Below the pieces are notes generated by a model. The model did no database searches, was not told the DNA's origin, and saw only the letters and a list, made by a program, of their open reading frames with translations. The translations under genes were made by a program, and so were the position numbers. A DNA stretch of 64,000 nucleotides from the NCBI RefSeq assembly GCF_013359755.1, contig NZ_JABMCJ010000093.1, positions 358,565 to 422,564 on the forward strand, in the 5' to 3' direction. This document shows, in pieces, positions 17,931-27,371 of the stretch. Each line of letters opens with the position of its first letter. Within the stretch, counting starts at the first letter, position 1. Origin of the DNA: Tardiphaga robiniae (GTDB taxonomy: Bacteria > Pseudomonadota > Alphaproteobacteria > Rhizobiales > Xanthobacteraceae).

Positions 17931-19103
17931 CTACGACTTCATATGCGCGATCTCGAACGCAGCGAGATGGGCAGCGATGTTGCTCGGATCGAATGGCGGT
18001 CCAGCGAAGGCGCCAACCGCGTCGGGCACATCAGTCAGAGCGCTCCCGGTGATACCGAGCGCGGCATCGTAGAGGTCGGGGCGGAACACACCCTGTGCGA
18101 TCTTCAGCGCCTCGGGGCTGATCGCGGCCTGTCCCCAGCGCACCATCTGGGCATAGAGCCAGGCGGCCTGAACCGGATCGGGACGCCCGGCTCCTTCGCG
18201 GCCGACCAGCAGATAGCGCCCGCTCTCGCGCATGGTGCCATCCGGTGAAATCTTCAGCCGGCCATCCAGCGTCCGCAGCAGGACCTCCGGCGAGACGCCG
18301 ATATATTGGGGCTTGGCGAGAATCGCGGCAATCTCATTGCGGTTCTCCGGGGCCTCGATGAAGGCAGCCGCGCTCACATGCGCCCGCGTGAGCGCCGCCA
18401 CGGTGTCCGGGTTCTTCTCCGCCCAGCTCTGCCTCATCGCCAGCACCTTTTCGGCAGCGCGCAGCAGGATGTCGGAGACGAAATGCAGGATATGGCCGAC
18501 GCCGAGATCGACCGCGACAGAATTCCAGGGCGCGCCGACACAGAACGCATCGACGTGACCGTTGGCGAGGCTGTCGACCATGTAAGGCGGCGGCAACACC
18601 ACGAGGCGGACGTCCTCGTCAGGATCGACGCCGCCAGCCGCCATCCAGAAACGGAGCTGGTAATTGTGCGTCGAGAACGGAAACGTCATGCCGAAGGTCA
18701 GGGGATCGGCGCCGGCACGGGCACGGGCGACGACCACGCGGCGCAGCGCCTGCGCGGTGGCCATGGGATCGGTCGGGTCACCGTCGAGTTCCGACATCAG
18801 CGCTGCATGCAGCGCCGGCGAGACGGTAATGGCATTGCCGTTGATGCCGAGATTGAACGACGCCACGATCGGCACTTTCACATGCCCGAGCCCGAGGCTG
18901 GACGCGATGGCAACGGGCGCCAGCAGATGCGCCGCTTCGAACAAGCCGATATTCAGCTTGTCGCGGACATTCGACCACGACACTTCCCGGACCAATTCGA
19001 CGTTCAGCCCCTCGGCCTTCGTGAACCCCTTGTCGACCGCGACAATCAGGGCGGCAGCGTCGGCCAGCGGGATGAAGCCGATGCGAAGCGGGTGGTCGAT
19101 CAT
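17931..19103 (-). CDS. nasS: Cytoplasmic nitrate sensor of the NasS-NasT system
   Basis: NrtA-like ligand-binding protein without a signal peptide: the N-terminus [20 protein letters not shown] runs straight into the domain. In Azotobacter, Paracoccus and Bradyrhizobium NasS binds nitrate or nitrite and holds NasT inactive when ligand is absent. The 390 residues match the family length, and GHVDAFCVGAPWNSVAVDLG is typical of NrtA/NasS ligand pockets. Its start overlaps the nasT stop by 4 bases, the classical pairing. No nitrate reductase or nitrate transporter gene is adjacent, so its targets must lie elsewhere or include the NitT-type transporters nearby. Confidence 0.88.
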   Translation of the reverse strand: MIDHPLRIGFIPLADAAALIVAVDKGFTKAEGLNVELVREVSWSNVRDKLNIGLFEAAHLLAPVAIASSLGLGHVKVPIVASFNLGINGNAITVSPALHAALMSELDGDPTDPMATAQALRRVVVARARAGADPLTFGMTFPFSTHNYQLRFWMAAGGVDPDEDVRLVVLPPPYMVDSLANGHVDAFCVGAPWNSVAVDLGVGHILHFVSDILLRAAEKVLAMRQSWAEKNPDTVAALTRAHVSAAAFIEAPENRNEIAAILAKPQYIGVSPEVLLRTLDGRLKISPDGTMRESGRYLLVGREGAGRPDPVQAAWLYAQMVRWGQAAISPEALKIAQGVFRPDLYDAALGITGSALTDVPDAVGAFAGPPFDPSNIAAHLAAFEIAHMKS

Positions 19104-19690
19104 TTCAGCAACTCCGCTGCGGTGATGATCGACTGCGCGATCTCGCCGATTTTCTTCTTTTCACGCATCGCCGTGGATCGCAGCAATACGTAAGCCTCTT
19201 CTTCATTGAGGCCCTTGAGCTTCATCACGATGCCCTTGGCGCGGTCGATGATCTTGCGCTCCTCCAGCGCCGACTTGGTGCGCTCGAGCTCGTCCTGCAG
19301 TTTGGAGAAGGCGTTGAAACGGGAGATGCAGAGATCGAGGATCGGCTTGATCCGCTCCTTCTTCAGCCCGTCCACGATGTATGACGATACCCCCGCCTCG
19401 ACCGACGCCCGCGCCGACTCGGCGTCGCTCTGATCGACGAACATGGCGACCGGCCGGCGCACCGCGCGGGACACCTGGAACATTTGTTCCAGCACGTCGC
19501 GGCTGGGGTTTTCGAGGTCGATGACGATGACGTCAGGGTCCAGGGCGTAGATCCGGGCCAGCAGGTTATGCATCTCCCGGATATGCTGGACGTCCACATA
19601 GCCAGCCTCCCGCAGCCCCTCCTCAAGGATCGCGGCCCGGATCGGGCTTTCGTCGACGATAACGATTTTGGGCGACTGGTCGGCAGGCAT
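19100..19690 (-). CDS. nasT: ANTAR-domain response regulator, transcription antiterminator NasT
   Basis: RNA-binding antiterminator that lets transcription read through leader hairpins of nitrate-assimilation or denitrification operons when NasS releases it. About 196 residues from ATG at 19690; an earlier in-frame start at 19735 is less likely. The receiver domain shows [11 protein letters not shown] and [11 protein letters not shown]. The C-terminal ANTAR three-helix domain includes [18 protein letters not shown] and [13 protein letters not shown]. It is followed by nasS with a 4-base overlap and is divergent from rimO. Confidence 0.9.
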   Translation of the reverse strand: MPADQSPKIVIVDESPIRAAILEEGLREAGYVDVQHIREMHNLLARIYALDPDVIVIDLENPSRDVLEQMFQVSRAVRRPVAMFVDQSDAESARASVEAGVSSYIVDGLKKERIKPILDLCISRFNAFSKLQDELERTKSALEERKIIDRAKGIVMKLKGLNEEEAYVLLRSTAMREKKKIGEIAQSIITAAELLK

Positions 19691-19801
19691 CGGGCACTCA
19701 CATGGATGCAGCATACCCATAGCACGCCCGCGCACGGCTTAAAGCCTTGTAATTATGGGCAAATGGGACTACCTGCTGCCTCTCAATCAGGCAGATCGAA
19801 C

Positions 19802-21130
19802 ATGCAACAGGCCGCCGCGCCGAAAATCTCCTTTGTGTCACTGGGATGCCCGAAGGCCCTGGTGGATTCCGAGCGCATCATCACGCGCCTGCGGGCCGAA
19901 GGTTACGAACTCGCCCGCAAGCACGACGGCGCCGACATCGTCATCGTCAACACCTGCGGCTTTCTCGACAGCGCCAAGGCGGAGTCGCTGGGCGCCATCG
20001 GCGAAGCCATGGCGCAGAATGGCAAGGTCATTGTCACCGGCTGCATGGGCGCCGAGCCCGAGCAGATCGAAGCCGCCTATCCCAACCTGCTGTCGATCAC
20101 CGGGCCGCAGCAATATGAAAGCGTGCTCGACGCCGTGCATCGTGCGCTGCCGCCGGTGCACAATCCGCACATCGATCTGGTACCCCCGCAGGGCATCAAG
20201 CTGACGCCGCGGCACTACGCCTATCTGAAAATTTCCGAAGGCTGCAACAACCGCTGCACCTTCTGCATCATTCCGAAGCTGCGCGGCGATCTCGTCTCAC
20301 GCCCGGCCAACGAAGTCCTGCTCGAAGCCGAGAAGCTGGTGAAAGCCGGCGTCAAGGAATTGCTGGTCGTGTCACAGGACACCTCGGCTTACGGCGTCGA
20401 CATCAAATACGCTACCAGTCCATGGAAGGACCGTGAGGTCCGCGCCAAGTTCTACGATCTCGCCAAGGAGCTCGGCGAACTCGGCGCCTGGGTGCGGCTG
20501 CAATACGTTTACCCGTATCCGCATGTCGACGAAGTCATCGGCTTGATGAATGCCAACAAGAATGTGCTGCCCTATCTCGATATCCCGTTCCAGCATGCCG
20601 CTCCGGACGTGCTCAAGGCGATGAAGCGCCCGGCGGCGCAGGACAAGACGCTGGCACGGATTAAGAAGTGGCGCGAGGAATGTCCGGACCTGACGTTGCG
20701 CTCGACCTTCATTGTCGGCTTCCCCGGCGAGACCGAAAGCGATTTCCAGTATCTCTTGGACTGGCTCGAAGAAGCGCAGATCGACCGCGTCGGCGCGTTC
20801 AAATACGAGTCCGTGGCAGGCGCGACCTCCAATGCCATCGCCAATGCAGTGCCCGAAGAGATCAAGCAGCAGCGCTGGAACGCGCTGATGGAGCGCCAGC
20901 AGAAGATCTCCGCGCGCCGCTTGAAGCGCAAGGTCGGCACCCGGCAGCAGATCATCATCGACGAGGTCGGCCCGACTGTATCAAAGGGCCGCTCGAAGGC
21001 GGACGCGCCTGACATCGACGGATCGGTCTATATCACCGCACGCCGGCCGCTGAAGGTCGGCGAGATCGTCACGGCGAAGATCGAACGCGCGGATGCGTAT
21101 GATCTGCACGGGACGGTGGCTGGATTCTGA
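19802..21130 (+). CDS. rimO: Ribosomal protein S12 methylthiotransferase (radical SAM)
   Basis: Adds a methylthio group to an aspartate of ribosomal protein S12. The 442-residue product has an N-terminal UPF0004 domain with cluster cysteines Cys16, Cys52 and Cys81 (LGCPK, NTCGFLD, TGCMGAE), the radical SAM triad Cys148, Cys152, Cys155 in [13 protein letters not shown], and a C-terminal TRAM domain after [14 protein letters not shown]. The start [15 protein letters not shown] matches the family; longer in-frame extensions upstream overlap the nasT promoter and are rejected. MiaB, the tRNA relative, differs in the SEGCNNRC context. Confidence 0.94.
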   Translation: MQQAAAPKISFVSLGCPKALVDSERIITRLRAEGYELARKHDGADIVIVNTCGFLDSAKAESLGAIGEAMAQNGKVIVTGCMGAEPEQIEAAYPNLLSITGPQQYESVLDAVHRALPPVHNPHIDLVPPQGIKLTPRHYAYLKISEGCNNRCTFCIIPKLRGDLVSRPANEVLLEAEKLVKAGVKELLVVSQDTSAYGVDIKYATSPWKDREVRAKFYDLAKELGELGAWVRLQYVYPYPHVDEVIGLMNANKNVLPYLDIPFQHAAPDVLKAMKRPAAQDKTLARIKKWREECPDLTLRSTFIVGFPGETESDFQYLLDWLEEAQIDRVGAFKYESVAGATSNAIANAVPEEIKQQRWNALMERQQKISARRLKRKVGTRQQIIIDEVGPTVSKGRSKADAPDIDGSVYITARRPLKVGEIVTAKIERADAYDLHGTVAGF

Positions 21131-21150
21131 GAGAAGCGTAACTAAAACGC

Positions 21151-21237
21151 CGTCATGCCCGGGCTTGTCCCGGGCATCCACGCCTGTCTTTTCTCGCGGC
21201 CAAAACGTGAATGGCCGGGACAAGCCCGGCCATGACG
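21151..21237. repeat. Palindromic repeat, CGTCATGCCCGGGCTTGTCC family
   Basis: Inverted arms CGTCATGCCCGGGCTTGTCC (from 21151) and GGACAAGCCCGGCCATGACG (to 21237) in the space between the convergent rimO and qor genes. Each arm contains a smaller palindrome. A dispersed family of this sequence is widespread in Bradyrhizobium relatives; here it may serve as a two-way terminator. Confidence 0.8.
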
Positions 21238-21273
21238 AACATTAGCAATGAGACTGTGGCAGAGCCACCCGCC

Positions 21274-22248
21274 TCACACCTTCAAAATCACCGCGCCCGT
21301 GGTCTTGCGTGCTTCCAGATCCACATGCGCCTTGGCCGCATCCTTCAGCGCATAAGCATGATTGATCGGCACATGCAGCTTTCCGTCGATCACAGCCGAG
21401 AACAGCGTGTCGGCGCCCTCCAGCAATTCCGAGCGCTTGGCGACATAGTCATTCAGCTTCGGACGCGTCGCGAACAGCGAGCCGTGATTGTTGAGTTCGG
21501 CGATCGCGAATGGCGGCACCGGGCCTGACGCGTTGCCGAACGATACCCACATGCCACGCGGCTTCAGGCATGACAGCGACCCCGGATAGGTGGTCTTGCC
21601 CACACCGTCATAGACCACGTCGCAGAGTTCGTTACGGCTGATCTGCTTCACGCGATCGACGAAGTTCTCTTCGTTGTAATAGATGACGTGATCGCAGCCA
21701 TTGGCCAGCGCCAACTCGCCCTTCTCCTTCGAGCCGACAGTGCCGATCACATGCGCGCCCATGGCTTTCGCCCACTGGCAGGCGAGCAGACCGATGCCGC
21801 CCGCTGCAGCATGGATCAGCACGCGGTGATGGGGCTCGACCTTGAAAGTCTTGTGCAGCAGATACCAGACCGTGAGGCCCTTCAGCATCAGCACGGCACC
21901 CTGCTCGTGGGTGATGCGATCGGGCAGTTTCACCAGCCGGTCGGCGGCAAACACGCGCTCGGTGGCATAGCTGCCGAGGGCCGAATAATAGGCGACGCGG
22001 TCGCCGGGATGAAAGCCGGTGACGCCCGGACCGACCTCGATCACTTCGCCCGAGGCCTCATTACCGGCAATGAACGGCAGCTGCGGCGCCTTGTAGAGGC
22101 CGCTGCGGAAGTATGTATCGATAAAATTGACACCGATGGCATGCTGGCGGATGCGCACCTCGCCCGCAGCCGGTGCCGGGACCTGCACGTCTTCATAAGT
22201 GAGGACTTCGGGTCCACCGATCTCATGGACGCGGACGGCTTTGGTCAT
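21274..22248 (-). CDS. qor: NADPH:quinone oxidoreductase, zinc-free MDR family
   Basis: Cytoplasmic medium-chain reductase that uses NADPH to reduce quinones. The 324-residue protein has the GroES-like N-domain with GVNFIDTYFRSGLY and PFIAGNEASGEVIEVG, a Rossmann domain with VLIHAAAGGIGLLACQWAKA, and the SLSCLKPRGMWVSFGNASG segment conserved in Qor. Metal-binding cysteines of alcohol dehydrogenases are absent. It stands alone on the minus strand between rimO and a TerC-family gene. Substrate identity beyond quinones cannot be told. Confidence 0.9.
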   Translation of the reverse strand: MTKAVRVHEIGGPEVLTYEDVQVPAPAAGEVRIRQHAIGVNFIDTYFRSGLYKAPQLPFIAGNEASGEVIEVGPGVTGFHPGDRVAYYSALGSYATERVFAADRLVKLPDRITHEQGAVLMLKGLTVWYLLHKTFKVEPHHRVLIHAAAGGIGLLACQWAKAMGAHVIGTVGSKEKGELALANGCDHVIYYNEENFVDRVKQISRNELCDVVYDGVGKTTYPGSLSCLKPRGMWVSFGNASGPVPPFAIAELNNHGSLFATRPKLNDYVAKRSELLEGADTLFSAVIDGKLHVPINHAYALKDAAKAHVDLEARKTTGAVILKV

Positions 22249-22304
22249 CGTTCAATCTCCCTGAGTGACTTTGGTCTCAAGCGATAACCGACAGCCGCGT
22301 GATG

Positions 22305-23042
22305 TCAACCTGTGCCCGGCTGGGCCCGCTTGCGGCGATTGCGCTTCGCCAGCACATTGAACAACTCGACCGCCGCCGAGAACAGGATGGCGAAATAGAT
22401 GTAACCGCGGGGAATATGGAATTTGAATCCATCCGCCATCAGCGAGACGCCGATCAACACCAGGAAGGCCAGCGCCAGCATCTTGGTGGTCGGATATTGC
22501 GCCACAAAGCGCGCCACGGGTCCGGACGATACATACATCACCGCGCAGGCAATGATGACGGCGGCCACCATGATCTCGATGTCCTGTGCCATGCCGATCG
22601 CAGTGATGATGGAGTCGAGCGAGAACACGAGATCAACGACGATAACCTGCAGGATCACCCAGGCAAAGGCGTTTGGTGCCGGCTTCTCGTTGCCGGGTCC
22701 CTCGCGCGCCTCGACCTCGGCATGAATCTCGTGCGTTGCCTTGGCGATCAGGAACAGACCGCCACCGATCAGGATTAGATCGCGCCAGGAGAATGCGAGG
22801 CCTCTCACCGTGATGACGGGTTCGGTCAGGCCGATCAGCCAGACGAGGACACTCAGCAGGATGATGCGGAACACCAGCGCCAGCGCGAGACCGATCTGGC
22901 GTGCGCGGGTGGCCTGCGGCTCCGGCAGCCGCGACACCAGCACCGACAGGAAAATCACATTGTCGATACCAAGTACGATTTCGAGCGCGGTCAGCGTCAA
23001 GAGCGCGGCCCAGGCTTCAGGGCTGGAAAACAGTTCGATCAT
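22305..23042 (-). CDS. TerC-family integral membrane protein
   Basis: 245-residue membrane protein with about seven hydrophobic segments. It carries the two family aspartate motifs within membrane segments: EIVLGIDNVIFLSVL near the N-terminus and VDLVFSLDSIITAIG in the second half. TerC proteins act in metal-ion (often manganese) export or tellurite resistance; the exact ion is not readable here. Its start overlaps the pcs stop by 4 bases, so it is translated with the phosphatidylcholine synthase gene. Confidence 0.88.
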   Translation of the reverse strand: MIELFSSPEAWAALLTLTALEIVLGIDNVIFLSVLVSRLPEPQATRARQIGLALALVFRIILLSVLVWLIGLTEPVITVRGLAFSWRDLILIGGGLFLIAKATHEIHAEVEAREGPGNEKPAPNAFAWVILQVIVVDLVFSLDSIITAIGMAQDIEIMVAAVIIACAVMYVSSGPVARFVAQYPTTKMLALAFLVLIGVSLMADGFKFHIPRGYIYFAILFSAAVELFNVLAKRNRRKRAQPGTG

Positions 23043-23773
23043 GATTTGGAGGGCCTCATGAGGCGGATGACGGCGTCACCGCAGACAATGTAAAAAGCGA
23101 TCGCGCAGAGCGCTACCGTAATAGGCAAAGCAACAGCGAAGTTCTGTATCAGCGTGATGACGGCCAGCACAGCCCATATCGCCATCAGCGACAGGTTCAA
23201 CCGGCGCAGACGCGTCACGCGAACGGGATGCAGCACATGCACCGGCACAAAGGTCAGGACAATCAGCGCCAGCATCGCAAGGCTGGCTATGACGGGTGAT
23301 GGTTGCAGCAGGAACAGATAGAACGCCGCCCCGTTCCACAGTGCCGGAAAACCGCGAAAGTGGTTGTCGTCGGTCTTCATGCGTTTGTCGGCAAAATATA
23401 GCGCGCTGGTGACGACGATACCGGCACCGAGCAGCACCGCCGTCCACGGCACCAACAGACCGGAGGCCGCGATCGCATAGGCTGGCACGAACACGTAAGT
23501 GAGGAAGTCGACCACGAAATCGAGCGCGTCGCCCGACCAATCCGGCAACACGCGGCCGACGTCGAAGTGTCGGGCGATCGGGCCATCGAGCCCGTCAATG
23601 ATCAGCGCCAAACCGAGCCAGCCGAACATCACAGCCCATTCGCCGCGCACGGCGCTCATCATGGCAATGAGTGCCACGCCGGCACCGAGCGCAGTAAAGA
23701 TGTGAACCGAGAACGCCGCCGCGCGCGCGGATCGTGATGACGACGGGAGTTGGTCCGGACTCGAAGCGGTCAT
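23039..23773 (-). CDS. pcs: Phosphatidylcholine synthase
   Basis: Condenses choline with CDP-diacylglycerol in the inner membrane. From ATG at 23773 the product has 244 residues and about eight hydrophobic segments. The CDP-alcohol phosphotransferase signature has the Pcs-specific spacing: D63-G, A67-R, twelve residues, G81, D85 and D89 (DGPIAR then GDALDFVVD), i.e. DGx2ARx12Gx3Dx3D, which separates Pcs from PgsA and PssA. The frame stays open to 23938 but that part lacks family similarity and overlaps the divergent UbiH-family start. A PmtA-like methyltransferase at 42152-42742 offers a second route to the same lipid. Confidence 0.93.
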   Translation of the reverse strand: MTASSPDQLPSSSRSARAAAFSVHIFTALGAGVALIAMMSAVRGEWAVMFGWLGLALIIDGLDGPIARHFDVGRVLPDWSGDALDFVVDFLTYVFVPAYAIAASGLLVPWTAVLLGAGIVVTSALYFADKRMKTDDNHFRGFPALWNGAAFYLFLLQPSPVIASLAMLALIVLTFVPVHVLHPVRVTRLRRLNLSLMAIWAVLAVITLIQNFAVALPITVALCAIAFYIVCGDAVIRLMRPSKS

Positions 23774-23909
23774 GTGCCAGGAATTGCTAGCAGGAATCCG
23801 CCCGATTTGCACAGGCACCGATGCGGCACTCGGCCGCCCGATCACGCGGGAACGATTCCGCGGCGCGTAACGGCTTGAAAATACCGGGCCAAAGGCCGAT
23901 GGTCCGGCC

Positions 23910-25106
23910 ATGACCGAGACCCCTGTTTCCACCTCCATCTATGATGTCGCCGTTGTCGGCGGCGGTCCTGCCGGCCTTGCTGCCGCCCTCGCGCTGGCCG
24001 AGACCGGCGCCCGTACCGCCCTCGTCGCCCGCCGCGTCCCCTATGGCGACAACCGCACCACCGCGCTGCTGGGCGGCTCCGTCGCGTTTCTGGAAAGCCT
24101 CGATGTCTGGCGCCGCTGCGCCGACAAGGCCGCCGCGCTGACGACCATGCGGCTGGTGGACGACACGGGCCGGCTGATCCGTGCGCCCGAAGTCAAATTC
24201 GTCTGCAGCGAGATCGGCCTCGAGACCTTCGGCTACAATATCGAGAACCGCGAATTGATGATCGCGCTCGAAGCGCGCGCCGCGGAATTGACCAATCTCA
24301 TTCGCATCGATGACGAAGCCGATACGGTCTCGCCGGACGAGATGCAGGTTCAGGTCCGCACGCGACAAGGCAAGGTCCTGGTGGCGCGGCTGATCGTCGG
24401 CGCCGATGGCCGCCAGTCCCTGTGCCGCGAAGCCGCGGGCATTTCAGTCAAGCGACGCGCGCTTGAGCAGACCGCGCTGACCTTCAACATCGCGCATAGC
24501 CGGCCGCACAAGAACATGTCGACGGAGTTTCACACCCCCGCCGGTCCCTGCGTGTTCGTGCCCCTGCCCGGCAATCGCTCCAGCGTCGTCTGGGTCAACA
24601 AGCCCCGGGATGCCGAGAGCCTGATGGCATTGAGCGACGAGGCATTGTCGGACGCCGCCGAGAAACAATCGCATTCGATCCTCGGCCGGGTTCAGGTCGA
24701 GCCGGGTCGACACACGTTCCCGCTGGCAATCGAGCAGCCCGCACAGCTAGCAAAGAACCGCATCGTACTGGTCGGCGAAGCCGCGCATGTGGTGCCGCCG
24801 ATCGGTGCGCAGGGTCTCAATCTTGGCCTGCGCGACGCCGGCGATATCGCTGACGTCGTTCGCGATGCCGGCATGAATGGCGCGGATATCGGGGCAGCGC
24901 CGGTGTTGGCGCGTTTCGAGCAGATACGCCGCAGCGATATCTCCTCGCGTACCTTCGCTATCGATATGGCCAACCGCTCGCTGCTGAGCGATCTCCTACC
25001 GATGCAGGTGATCCGCGCGGCCGGCATGCAAGCGATGGGGTCCATAGGCCCGTTGCGCCGGCTTGCGATGCGCGAGGGCCTGTCGCCGTCGTGGCGCAAG
25101 AGCTGA
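23910..25106 (+). CDS. UbiH/UbiF/COQ6-family FAD-dependent hydroxylase
   Basis: Flavin monooxygenase of the family that hydroxylates the ring of ubiquinone precursors. The 398 residues show the Rossmann GGGPAGLAAALALAETGA near residue 17, the DG motif IVGADGRQSLCRE, and the GD motif LVGEAAHVVPPIGAQGLNLG with a conserved LNLGLRDA after it. Alanine replaces the usual aspartate in the core of GDAAH (here GEAAH), a change seen in many family members. It is divergent from pcs. Which ring position it hydroxylates (UbiH, UbiF, UbiI or UbiL-type) is unclear. Confidence 0.87.
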   Translation: MTETPVSTSIYDVAVVGGGPAGLAAALALAETGARTALVARRVPYGDNRTTALLGGSVAFLESLDVWRRCADKAAALTTMRLVDDTGRLIRAPEVKFVCSEIGLETFGYNIENRELMIALEARAAELTNLIRIDDEADTVSPDEMQVQVRTRQGKVLVARLIVGADGRQSLCREAAGISVKRRALEQTALTFNIAHSRPHKNMSTEFHTPAGPCVFVPLPGNRSSVVWVNKPRDAESLMALSDEALSDAAEKQSHSILGRVQVEPGRHTFPLAIEQPAQLAKNRIVLVGEAAHVVPPIGAQGLNLGLRDAGDIADVVRDAGMNGADIGAAPVLARFEQIRRSDISSRTFAIDMANRSLLSDLLPMQVIRAAGMQAMGSIGPLRRLAMREGLSPSWRKS

Positions 25107-25121
25107 CGTAACTTGTCTTTC

Positions 25122-25221
25122 GTAGGATGGGTAGAGCGTCTTCGCGAAACCCATCATTCACACGTGCGATAGGTGATGGGTTTCGCTCCGGCGCTTCGCG
25201 CCTCCGCTCTACCCATCCTAC
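25122..25221. repeat. Palindromic repeat, GTAGGATGGGTAGAGC family
   Basis: A 100-base element with outer arms GTAGGATGGGTAGAGC (25122-25137) and GCTCTACCCATCCTAC (25206-25221), and inner arms CGAAACCCATCA and TGATGGGTTTCG. It forms a long hairpin between two convergent genes. Copies of this element are frequent in Bradyrhizobium relatives. Confidence 0.85.
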
Positions 25222-25232
25222 AAGCGGGTACC

Positions 25233-26186
25233 CTACGGAAACGCGATCTGGCCGGTCTTCAAGAAGTACATCACCGAAGTGAGCGTCAGCACGGACACGA
25301 ACGTACCGAGCAACACCGCAACCGATGCCGGTTCGATCCAGCTATCGTATTGCCGCGCGATCACGAACACGTTCAGCGCCGGCGGCAATGACGCGAGCAG
25401 CACGGCCGTCGCGGCCCATACCGGCGGGAACGGTCCGAGCAACAGCATCAGGCCGAACACGATCAAGGGATGCAGCAACAGCTTGATGAAAATCAGGCCC
25501 GGGATTTCCCATGGCACGCGTCCCAGAGGACGCAGAGCGACCGTGACGCCGAGTGCGAACAATGCGACGGGCGCCGCCGAATTCTGCAGGAACAGCAGCA
25601 TGCCGTCGACCGCGACCGGCATCTGGATGTGAAACGCCGCGACAAAGGCGCCGAGATAGGCTGCCACGATCAGCGGATGCAGCACGATATGCTTGATGAC
25701 GATGCCAATGGTCGGCAGCAGCGGGCGCTTGTCGCCTGAGGTCAGCGCCATCATCAGCGGCGCGATCGAGAACAGGAAGATGCTGTCGAAACAGAACACC
25801 AAAGCGGTCGGCACTGCCGCCTTGGGGCCGAGCACCGCCAGCGCCAGCCCCGGGCCCATATAGCCGATATTGCCATAGCCGCCGGCGAGCCCCGCCATCC
25901 CGGCCTCGCGCATGGTCAGCCGGCCCAGGAATTTACCGGTGCCGACCGACAGAAAGAACGCCGTCGCGGTCGCCAGCGTGGTTCCGATCACGAAGGGCAG
26001 ATTGTTGAGTTCCTCGAACGGCGTCTTGGCCATGATCCGGAAGAACAGTGCCGGCAGCGACACATACAGAAGGAAAAAATTCATCCAGGCGAGGCCCGTT
26101 TCGGGCAGGTTCTTCACCTTGCCGCAGGCGAAGCCGATGAAGATCAGCCCGAAATACGGCAGTGCGAGATTAAGGACGTCCATCAT
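25233..26186 (-). CDS. AEC-family (auxin efflux carrier) transporter
   Basis: 317-residue inner-membrane protein with ten predicted membrane segments, starting with LALPYFGLIFIGFACGKVKN. Features typical of the bacterial AEC/MdcF group are the FFLLYVSLPALFFRIM segment, GGYGNIGYMGPGLAL, and the second-half repeat NSAAPVALFALGVTVAL. These proteins move small organic acids or similar molecules; no substrate can be named. Two adjacent ATG codons begin the gene. It stands alone, convergent with the UbiH-family gene. Confidence 0.88.
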   Translation of the reverse strand: MMDVLNLALPYFGLIFIGFACGKVKNLPETGLAWMNFFLLYVSLPALFFRIMAKTPFEELNNLPFVIGTTLATATAFFLSVGTGKFLGRLTMREAGMAGLAGGYGNIGYMGPGLALAVLGPKAAVPTALVFCFDSIFLFSIAPLMMALTSGDKRPLLPTIGIVIKHIVLHPLIVAAYLGAFVAAFHIQMPVAVDGMLLFLQNSAAPVALFALGVTVALRPLGRVPWEIPGLIFIKLLLHPLIVFGLMLLLGPFPPVWAATAVLLASLPPALNVFVIARQYDSWIEPASVAVLLGTFVSVLTLTSVMYFLKTGQIAFP

Positions 26187-26307
26187 GTCAGGCGTGTTTT
26201 TCTTGGTTCTTGGCCCGGTGGGCGGGATAGCGGGGAGCGGCTTCCGGCTGTCTTAATTCCGTCGTTTGCCTCTAGCATCGGCCACAATCCTGGTCTATTC
26301 GACCAGA

Positions 26308-26640
26308 ATGATTAAAGCGCGGACCGCCAAATTCCAGATTGGACAGATCGTCCGCCACCGGATCTTTTCGTTCCGGGGGGTGGTGTTCGACATCGATCCG
26401 GAATTCAACAACACCGAAGAATGGTGGCTGTCGATCCCCGAAGACGTCCGTCCGAACAAGGACCAGCCATTTTACCATCTGCTGGCCGAGAATTCTGAGT
26501 CGGAATACGTCGCTTACGTCTCCGAGCAGAACCTGCTGCCGGATGAATCCGGCGAACCGATCCGGCACTCCCAGGTCGCCGAAATCTTCATCAAGGACAA
26601 GTCCGGCAGCTACCGGCCGCGCAATCCGTCGCTGAACTGA
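26308..26640 (+). CDS. hspQ: Heat shock protein HspQ (YccV-like)
   Basis: Small cytoplasmic protein, 110 residues, of the HspQ/YccV hemimethylated-DNA-binding fold; in enterobacteria it promotes DnaA turnover and acts as a Lon specificity factor. It is recognised by AKFQIGQIVRHRIFSFRGVV at the N-terminus, DPEFNNTEEWW, and DQPFYHLLAENSESEYVAYV. Start at 26308 gives the usual N-terminus; 14 further codons upstream lack support. It is divergent from the AEC transporter and lies 86 bases before parD. Confidence 0.92.
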   Translation: MIKARTAKFQIGQIVRHRIFSFRGVVFDIDPEFNNTEEWWLSIPEDVRPNKDQPFYHLLAENSESEYVAYVSEQNLLPDESGEPIRHSQVAEIFIKDKSGSYRPRNPSLN

Positions 26641-26726
26641 CGCCGGGCCGTCCGAGCTTCCATTTCCAGGTATCTGTTGCTGCGTTCAGGATTATAGTAA
26701 GTTTATCGCTGGCGAGGAGCAGTTGT

Positions 26727-27002
26727 ATGGCGCCCGGTAAGGCAATCAGCGTCAAACTCGGCGCGCAGCAGGAATCCCTGCAGCGCCATCTGGAGTCCGG
26801 CCGTTACGATGACGCCAGTGATGTGGTTCGCGACGCTCTCCGGGCTCTCGATCAACGCGATGCGTTAGTCGACGAAGTTTTACGCGAGGATGTGAAGGCC
26901 TCGATAGCCGACAAGCGTCCCAGCACTCCCATTGATGAGGTGTTCAAGCGGGCCCGCGCACGGATCGCCCGGAAGATAAAATCCTCCGAACGTGGCGCAT
27001 AA
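26727..27002 (+). CDS. parD: ParD-type antitoxin
   Basis: Antitoxin of a type II pair, 91 residues. The N-terminal ribbon-helix-helix has the pattern ISVKLGAQQESLQRHLESG followed by YDDASDVVRDALRALDQRD, typical of chromosomal ParD. The C-terminal helix should bind and neutralise the toxin encoded next, whose start overlaps this gene's stop by 11 bases. Autoregulation of the promoter at 26641-26726 is expected from the family. No plasmid context is present. Confidence 0.88.
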   Translation: MAPGKAISVKLGAQQESLQRHLESGRYDDASDVVRDALRALDQRDALVDEVLREDVKASIADKRPSTPIDEVFKRARARIARKIKSSERGA

Positions 27003-27300
27003 GGTCGTTTTTCGCCGACATGCGGAGAAACAGCTAATCGAGCTGGGCGAATATATCGCCTTTCACGCAAGCCCCCAGATCGCCAACGGCTATCTCGATC
27101 GCATCTACGAGACCTGCCTGGCGCTGGAGCATTTTCCCGAGCGTGGCAGGCGCCGCGATGACATCCTGAAGGGGTTACGGACGATCGGCTTCGAGCGCCG
27201 CGTGACGATCGCATTTCGGGTTTTGAAAACCCGGGTTGAGATCGTCAGCATCGCCTACGGTGGACAGGATTTCGAAAGCGAACTCCGAAGACGCCGATAG
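26992..27300 (+). CDS. parE: ParE/RelE-superfamily toxin
   Basis: 102-residue toxin starting with GTG inside parD. The sequence has the ParE pattern AEKQLIELGEYIAFHASPQI, then YLDRIYETCLALEHFPERGR and RTIGFERRVTIAFRVLKTRVE near the end. ParE family members block DNA gyrase; the RelE-like alternative cuts mRNA, but the match to ParE with a ParD partner is better. It is followed within 30 bases by a rho-independent terminator. Both genes look intact. Confidence 0.88.
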   Translation: MAHKVVFRRHAEKQLIELGEYIAFHASPQIANGYLDRIYETCLALEHFPERGRRRDDILKGLRTIGFERRVTIAFRVLKTRVEIVSIAYGGQDFESELRRRR

Positions 27301-27328
27301 GAGAACGCCTCCTCAACCCAACAAAAAA

Positions 27329-27346
27329 GCGCTCATTTCTGAGCGC
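27329..27346. terminator. Bidirectional rho-independent terminator
   Basis: Stem GCGCTCA / TGAGCGC with a 4-base TTTC loop. On the plus strand it is followed by CTTTTCG after parE, and on the minus strand an A6 tract before the stem becomes a T6 tail behind the IalB-like gene. It lies between the two convergent genes and can serve both. Confidence 0.85.
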
Positions 27347-27371
27347 CTTTTCGTTTGTCTGTTGAACCAGC

